A stretch of 8,191 nucleotides of DNA from Gelria sp. (GTDB lineage: Bacteria; Bacillota; Syntrophomonadia; Syntrophomonadales; Syntrophomonadaceae). The DNA lies in the NCBI GenBank assembly GCA_012839665.1, contig DUMX01000200.1:1-8191 (forward strand). Direction: 5' to 3'. The position numbers and the translations under genes were made by a program. Positions 5,889 through 8,191 of this stretch are shown one piece after another; within the stretch, counting starts at the first letter, position 1; every line of letters starts with the position of its first letter. The notes below the pieces were generated by a model that saw nothing but the letters and a program-made list of their open reading frames with translations, ran no database searches and was not told where the DNA came from.

Positions 5889-6065
5889 TTAGGCAATACG
5901 CCACCTGCATTCTTCCCTGGTAATATGTTCATTTTCCTCCCGGTCACTTCGCTGAACGATTATATAATTTGGATCATCAAAGTCCGGGACGTAAGTAACG
6001 ATTACAAGTTCCTCATTAGCCTGCTGGGTTTTCTCTAGTTTGCTTACCCATGAATTAAGGTTCAT
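5889..6065 (-). CDS. Small acidic protein, overlapping gene pair, unknown
   Basis: This gene encodes 58 residues and begins at an ATG sharing ATGA with the stop codon of the gene upstream on the same strand (4-nt overlap at 6062-6065), the usual sign of translational coupling. The N-terminus MNLNSWVSKLEK resembles the start of its partner (MNVNTRLSRLES), so the two may be distant duplicates. The middle has DFDDPNYIIVQRSDREE, and the end is ITREECRWRIA. No membrane segment or known motif is present. The overlap, matching starts and absence of a credible plus-strand gene support it over the longer antisense frame. Such short helical proteins often sit near structural genes in prophages, but no terminase or portal gene follows here. 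Confidence 0.6.
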   Translation of the reverse strand: MNLNSWVSKLEKTQQANEELVIVTYVPDFDDPNYIIVQRSDREENEHITREECRWRIA

Positions 6066-6220
6066 TCCCTCACTCCTTCCATGTAACCTTTTCCAGACTG
6101 TTCTACATAAGCAACAAGGAATTTTAGTTCATCGGTAGTTAGTTCTGACAAGTCCGCTTTCGGTTCCCGTTCAACAGGGATAACTGATTCTAACCTGGAT
6201 AACCTGGTATTAACATTCAT
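6062..6220 (-). CDS. Small helical protein, first gene of an overlapping pair, unknown
   Basis: The product is 52 residues. The start is set at ATG 6220 because GGGGG (complement of 6228-6232) lies 7 nt upstream; the frame is open back to an ATG at 6286 but without a good SD. The N-terminal RLSRLES and later LSELTTDELKFLVAYVEQ look helical, possibly coiled coil. There is no signal peptide, membrane span or catalytic motif. It overlaps the following gene by 4 nt. I see no clear promoter upstream. It resembles short conserved prophage proteins in style, but the family is not recognised. Confidence 0.6.
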   Translation of the reverse strand: MNVNTRLSRLESVIPVEREPKADLSELTTDELKFLVAYVEQSGKGYMEGVRE

Positions 6221-6322
6221 TGGCTTTCCCCCTGCTCTTGAAACGCTATAACCCTTCTGATTAAAATAATATATACTGCCCATCATTTTTATAATGGCCT
6301 ATATACCGGGCTTTACCGTTTC

Positions 6323-6348
6323 AATTTTGACCACCCAATTTGACACCC
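6323..6348 (+). repeat. Paired repeats, right arm (candidate integrase arm sites)
   Basis: AATTTTGACCACCC (6323-6336) and AATTTGACACCC (6337-6348) are adjacent copies of the motif found as a pair at 1063-1086, in the same orientation. They lie about 120 bp inside the right att core. The 14-mer CACCCAATTTGACA is exact in both arms. Confidence 0.6.
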
Positions 6349-6467
6349 GATCACTCTAAAATACCTGCTAACACTAAAAAATACATAATGAGTTAAAACC
6401 GTGGTTTATCTGGTGCTTGCTATAAACTTAATGGTATGCAATAACACTTGAAAGTACCTATCTTAGA

Positions 6468-6531
6468 GACTCAAAATCGTGTGCCGCAAGGCGTGTGGGT
6501 TCGAGTCCCACCTTTGGCACCATAGGAAAAT
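6468..6531 (+). pseudogene. Orphan 3' half of tRNA-Leu, right attachment repeat
   Basis: The segment starts in the anticodon loop and includes variable arm, T arm, acceptor 3' strand, CCA (6520-6522) and 9 bp of flank. It has no 5' half and no tRNA-type promoter. It matches 952-1015 at 63 of 64 positions. This is the part of the target gene displaced to the far end when an element integrates into a tRNA 3' end. Its downstream hairpin is probably the original chromosomal tRNA terminator. Confidence 0.9.
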
Positions 6532-6532
6532 G

Positions 6533-6558
6533 GGGGCTTAGAGGCCCCTTTTCTTTTT
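6533..6558 (+). terminator. Intrinsic terminator behind the orphan tRNA half
   Basis: GGGGC (6533-6537) pairs with GCCCC (6544-6548) around TTAGAG and is followed by a T-rich tail. It is similar in plan to the terminator after the intact tRNA but different in sequence. Confidence 0.8.
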
Positions 6559-6659
6559 ACCTGTTTGACAGCAAAACCTTTTTTTGGTGGTATAAAGGCC
6601 GGAAGTCTTCCCGATCCTATAGCTTATTTTAAATTAATTAAATGTCTAATGTCTTGCCA

Positions 6660-6694
6660 GAAAATATAGAGGGGTTTAAACCCTCTCTTTTTTT
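6660..6694 (+). terminator. Intrinsic terminator, left copy bracketing the protease module
   Basis: AGAGGG (6668-6673) pairs with CCCTCT (6681-6686) around GTTTAAA, followed by a seven-T run. With its AGAAAATAT lead-in it is nearly the same as the terminator at 8084-8118. No gene is apparent directly upstream. Confidence 0.8.
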
Positions 6695-6825
6695 GCTTAT
6701 TGTATGGATTTAGGGTTTTTGCTCCAATATAAATTTAAAAAATTATTTGGCACTTATTTATTTCCGTGGCAGGATTTACCATTGTAGTGTAGAATACTTA
6801 TGAACAAAAATTAATTGTCATGCCG

Positions 6826-6839
6826 TCGACAGTTGTCGA
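6826..6839. promoter_or_regulatory. 14-bp inverted repeat upstream of the protease gene (candidate operator)
   Basis: TCGACA (6826-6831) and TGTCGA (6834-6839) are separated by GT, 33 bp before the protease start and downstream of a possible -10 at 6790. The position fits a repressor site or a small leader hairpin. No regulator is identified. Confidence 0.3.
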
Positions 6840-6871
6840 ACCTTGTGAAATAGAGTCTGTAGGTGTTATAA

Positions 6872-7894
6872 TTGGAATTGATAGTAAAAACTAAATCCTT
6901 GCTAAGTCAAGCTGAGGTTGAAGCCATTAAGTCTACAGGTAGTAATTTGATTTTTGTTTCCAAATACTACCCAATTATTATAGTTAAATCAAACAATCCC
7001 TCTGCTTTCCATCATTTTTCTTTTGTTGAAAGAATAAGATTGGCTAGAATTGGTAAGTACTCAACTGAAGGCAATTTTCTAAACAATGTAATATTTAGAC
7101 CTATGATACAAGCAACCTTGCTAAAAAAGAATGGTTATGTAGGTTGGGGAGCAAAAGTTGCTGTCTTAGATTCTGGTCTACCACTCGGACTAAATGTTGC
7201 TAAAATAATGGATTTTACTGGGACAGGTTCTACAGATCGTTTTGGGCATGGGACATTTGTAACAAATATCATAAAATATTATTCTCAAGGTGCCAAATTG
7301 CTTATTGGTAAAATAGGTAATGATTATCCTAGTGAAGTGTTCTTAATAATGGCATTAGAATGGGCCGTTGATGAAGGTGCAGATGTCATAAATATATCTA
7401 GCGGGTTTGGTAGTAAATGTATTGGGAATTGCGAATTAGGAATGCTAATAGATACAATTGTTAATAATACTGGTATAGCAATAATAGTTGCAGCTGGAAA
7501 TAATGGTCCACATTATAATTCAATTCAGTGCCCCGCTTGTGCATCTAACGCTACCAGTGTTGGTGCCATTGATGTATTTGGCAAACTTGCATCATATAGT
7601 AGTAGAGGAAGAACATGTAGTCGAAAACCTAATATATTAGCTCCAGGCGATGTTATTATCGATGGTAAACATGCAAATGGAACTTCATATGCAGCACCTA
7701 TAATATCTGGTATATTAGCCGCAACTAAGAATAAACATGATAATATCCAACAAGCCGTTCAAACAATGTATGATACCGCAGAATCACTAGGATTACCGTT
7801 TAATGAACAAGGAGCAGGGATATTTAATTTAGAAAAATACTTGGGGGTGATTGAATATGGTAGAAGTAATAGTAAAGGTGAAGGACAAAACTAA
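6872..7894 (+). CDS. Cytoplasmic subtilisin-like (S8) serine protease with N-terminal propeptide-like domain
   Basis: This is a 340-residue protein. All catalytic landmarks are present: Asp100 in VLDSGL, His126 in FGHGTFV, oxyanion Asn210 in AAGNNG and Ser272 in NGTSYAAP. Residues 1-63 form a small alpha/beta domain (ELIVKTK, then VSKYYPIIIV, then ERIRLARIGKY) of propeptide/I9-inhibitor type. There is no signal peptide, so the enzyme is probably intracellular or released by another route. Five cysteines lie at 183, 187, 220, 223 and 249, with CxxxC and CxxC spacing. The start is TTG 6872, placed by AGGTG (6861-6865); TTG 6878 is possible. The gene overlaps the next by 38 nt, and that gene encodes a homologue of residues 1-63. 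The region is visibly more A+T-rich than the dehydrogenase gene. It is complete and likely active after self-cleavage near 63-75 (inferred). Confidence 0.92.
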   Translation: MELIVKTKSLLSQAEVEAIKSTGSNLIFVSKYYPIIIVKSNNPSAFHHFSFVERIRLARIGKYSTEGNFLNNVIFRPMIQATLLKKNGYVGWGAKVAVLDSGLPLGLNVAKIMDFTGTGSTDRFGHGTFVTNIIKYYSQGAKLLIGKIGNDYPSEVFLIMALEWAVDEGADVINISSGFGSKCIGNCELGMLIDTIVNNTGIAIIVAAGNNGPHYNSIQCPACASNATSVGAIDVFGKLASYSSRGRTCSRKPNILAPGDVIIDGKHANGTSYAAPIISGILAATKNKHDNIQQAVQTMYDTAESLGLPFNEQGAGIFNLEKYLGVIEYGRSNSKGEGQN

Positions 7895-8051
7895 GGTTCA
7901 TGATCTGGCCAAATTAGGTACTATTACCCATGTTTCAAAGTACTTAAACATAGTACTAATGGAAGTATCGCCTCCCGTAATTCCTAAACTAGAACTCAAC
8001 CCTAATGTTATCGATATTAAAAAAGGTAGACAAGGACAATACCAGCTTTAA
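7857..8051 (+). CDS. Free-standing protease propeptide-like protein (candidate inhibitor or chaperone)
   Basis: The product is 64 residues. ATG 7857 is chosen over TTG 7851 because GGGGGTGA (7843-7850) is then 6 nt away. By eye it aligns end to end with the first 63 residues of the protease encoded just upstream: VEVIVKVK with MELIVKTK, HVSKYLNIVLM with FVSKYYPIIIV, and VIDIKKGRQGQY with RIRLARIGKY. It therefore looks like a propeptide domain made without a protease. In the subtilisin/I9 family such domains fold the enzyme and inhibit it, and stand-alone I9 inhibitors are known. The 38-nt overlap in another frame implies coupled synthesis. There is no signal peptide, so it would meet the protease in the cytoplasm. 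Inhibitor versus chaperone cannot be decided from sequence. Confidence 0.82.
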   Translation: MVEVIVKVKDKTKVHDLAKLGTITHVSKYLNIVLMEVSPPVIPKLELNPNVIDIKKGRQGQYQL

Positions 8052-8083
8052 ATATATTACAAAATACTGTACCTAGACATGTT

Positions 8084-8118
8084 AGAAAATATAGAGGGTT
8101 TAAAGCCCTCTTTTTTTT
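8084..8118 (+). terminator. Intrinsic terminator of the protease module
   Basis: AGAGGG (8093-8098) pairs with CCCTCT (8106-8111) around TTTAAAG, followed by seven T residues. It is a near copy of the terminator at 6660-6694, including the AGAAAATAT lead-in. Confidence 0.88.
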
Positions 8119-8132
8119 GTGGAAATTGACTT

Positions 8133-8191
8133 TCAAATTTCATACTTTAACTCGCTATCCTTTCCGAGATTCCCTTGCGTTAAAATTGCGA
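8133..8191 (-). CDS. Possible C-terminal end of a convergent gene (partial)
   Basis: The minus strand is open from the window edge to TGA at 8133-8135, giving 18 whole codons that end GKDSELKYEI. Composition is protein-like, and a stop just short of the module terminator fits a convergent gene pair. It is too short to identify and could be chance. Confidence 0.3.
   Translation of the reverse strand, partial: AILTQGNLGKDSELKYEI

Larger units (their letters stand above)
952..6531. mobile_element. Decayed integrative element in the 3' end of tRNA-Leu(CAA)
   Basis: The unit runs from the 3' half of the intact tRNA-Leu to an orphan duplicate of the same half; the repeat-to-repeat offset is 5,516 bp. 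It has the marks of a tyrosine-recombinase element: a tRNA 3'-end target, direct-repeat ends, paired short repeats just inside each end, and recombinase remnants (4388-4739). Cargo is three minus-strand secreted-protein genes, small membrane proteins and two small overlapping genes resembling prophage small genes. No complete integrase, excisionase, replication, conjugation or capsid gene is visible, so it is probably a deletion derivative of one or more larger elements. A minus-strand int end and a plus-strand int end fused together suggest it is composite. Confidence 0.8.
6559..6871. other. Intergenic stretch upstream of the protease module
   Basis: This stretch of about 310 bp holds a strong hairpin terminator (6668-6694), a possible -10 (TAGAAT, 6790-6795, without a matching -35) and a 14-bp inverted repeat (6826-6839). 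It also has TTTGACAGC (6564-6572), which recalls the element's arm repeat but lies outside the right att core. I see no gene on either strand. Confidence 0.5.

Noticed and set aside
5778..6038. 86-residue hydrophobic plus-strand open frame
   Set aside because: It has no SD, and it is antisense to the overlapping small minus-strand gene at 5889-6065, which has better start evidence.
1086..6454. CACTTGAAA shared near both ends (1086-1094 and 6446-6454)
   Set aside because: Nine bases of A/T-rich sequence with no extended similarity; likely chance.
6468..6522. Second functional tRNA-Leu
   Set aside because: The 5' half (acceptor 5' strand, D arm, anticodon 5' stem) is absent and there is no promoter.
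6600..6615. GGAAG/CTTCC near-palindrome
   Set aside because: The stem has only a 1-nt loop, with no T run and no nearby gene start.
6747..6785. Sigma-54 promoter suggested by TGGCAC/TGGCAG
   Set aside because: The GC element of the -12 box is missing at the right spacing for both candidates.
1..8191. CRISPR array, rRNA or riboswitch
   Set aside because: No regularly spaced long repeats, no rRNA core sequences and no leader with a recognisable riboswitch core were seen.

Overview
The window looks like a Bacillota (low-GC Gram-positive, probably anaerobic Clostridia-type) chromosome. Strong Shine-Dalgarno (SD) sites precede most genes, intrinsic terminators have long T tracts, and two secreted proteins carry the copper-amine-oxidase-N-like 'stalk' domain common in that phylum. 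The genus cannot be told from the sequence.

Layout. (1) 1-840: an NAD-type short-chain dehydrogenase resembling type II 3-hydroxyacyl-CoA dehydrogenases, with its own terminator. (2) 875-1044: a complete tRNA-Leu(CAA) with a consensus promoter and a terminator. (3) 952-6531: a decayed integrative element. Its ends are a 64-bp direct repeat (63 of 64 identical) made of the tRNA 3' half plus 9 bp of flank; the far copy is an orphan tRNA 3' half. Just inside both ends lie paired copies of a 12-bp motif close to AATTTGACACCC, which look like integrase arm-binding sites. Cargo on the minus strand is three secreted proteins: stalk + MORN repeats, a small tandem-repeat protein, and stalk + transglutaminase-like. 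In the middle are the C-terminal remnants of two different tyrosine recombinases, fused back to back. To their right are small membrane-protein genes (one interrupted by a stop codon) and two overlapping small minus-strand genes. (4) 6560-8191: outside the element, an A+T-rich two-gene module encodes a signal-peptide-less subtilisin-like protease and an overlapping 64-residue protein. The small protein is homologous to the protease's own N-terminal propeptide-like domain. Near-identical terminators bracket this module, and a gene from the opposite strand may end at the right edge.

How it fits together. The tRNA was the integration target, and the intact copy keeps its promoter. The element can no longer move by itself because both integrases are truncated, but its ends are well preserved. 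The cargo suggests a cell-surface or cell-wall role. The most interesting functional unit is the protease with its free-standing propeptide-like partner, which suggests a cytoplasmic protease with a dedicated inhibitor or folding chaperone. That function is inferred from homology and gene overlap, not shown.
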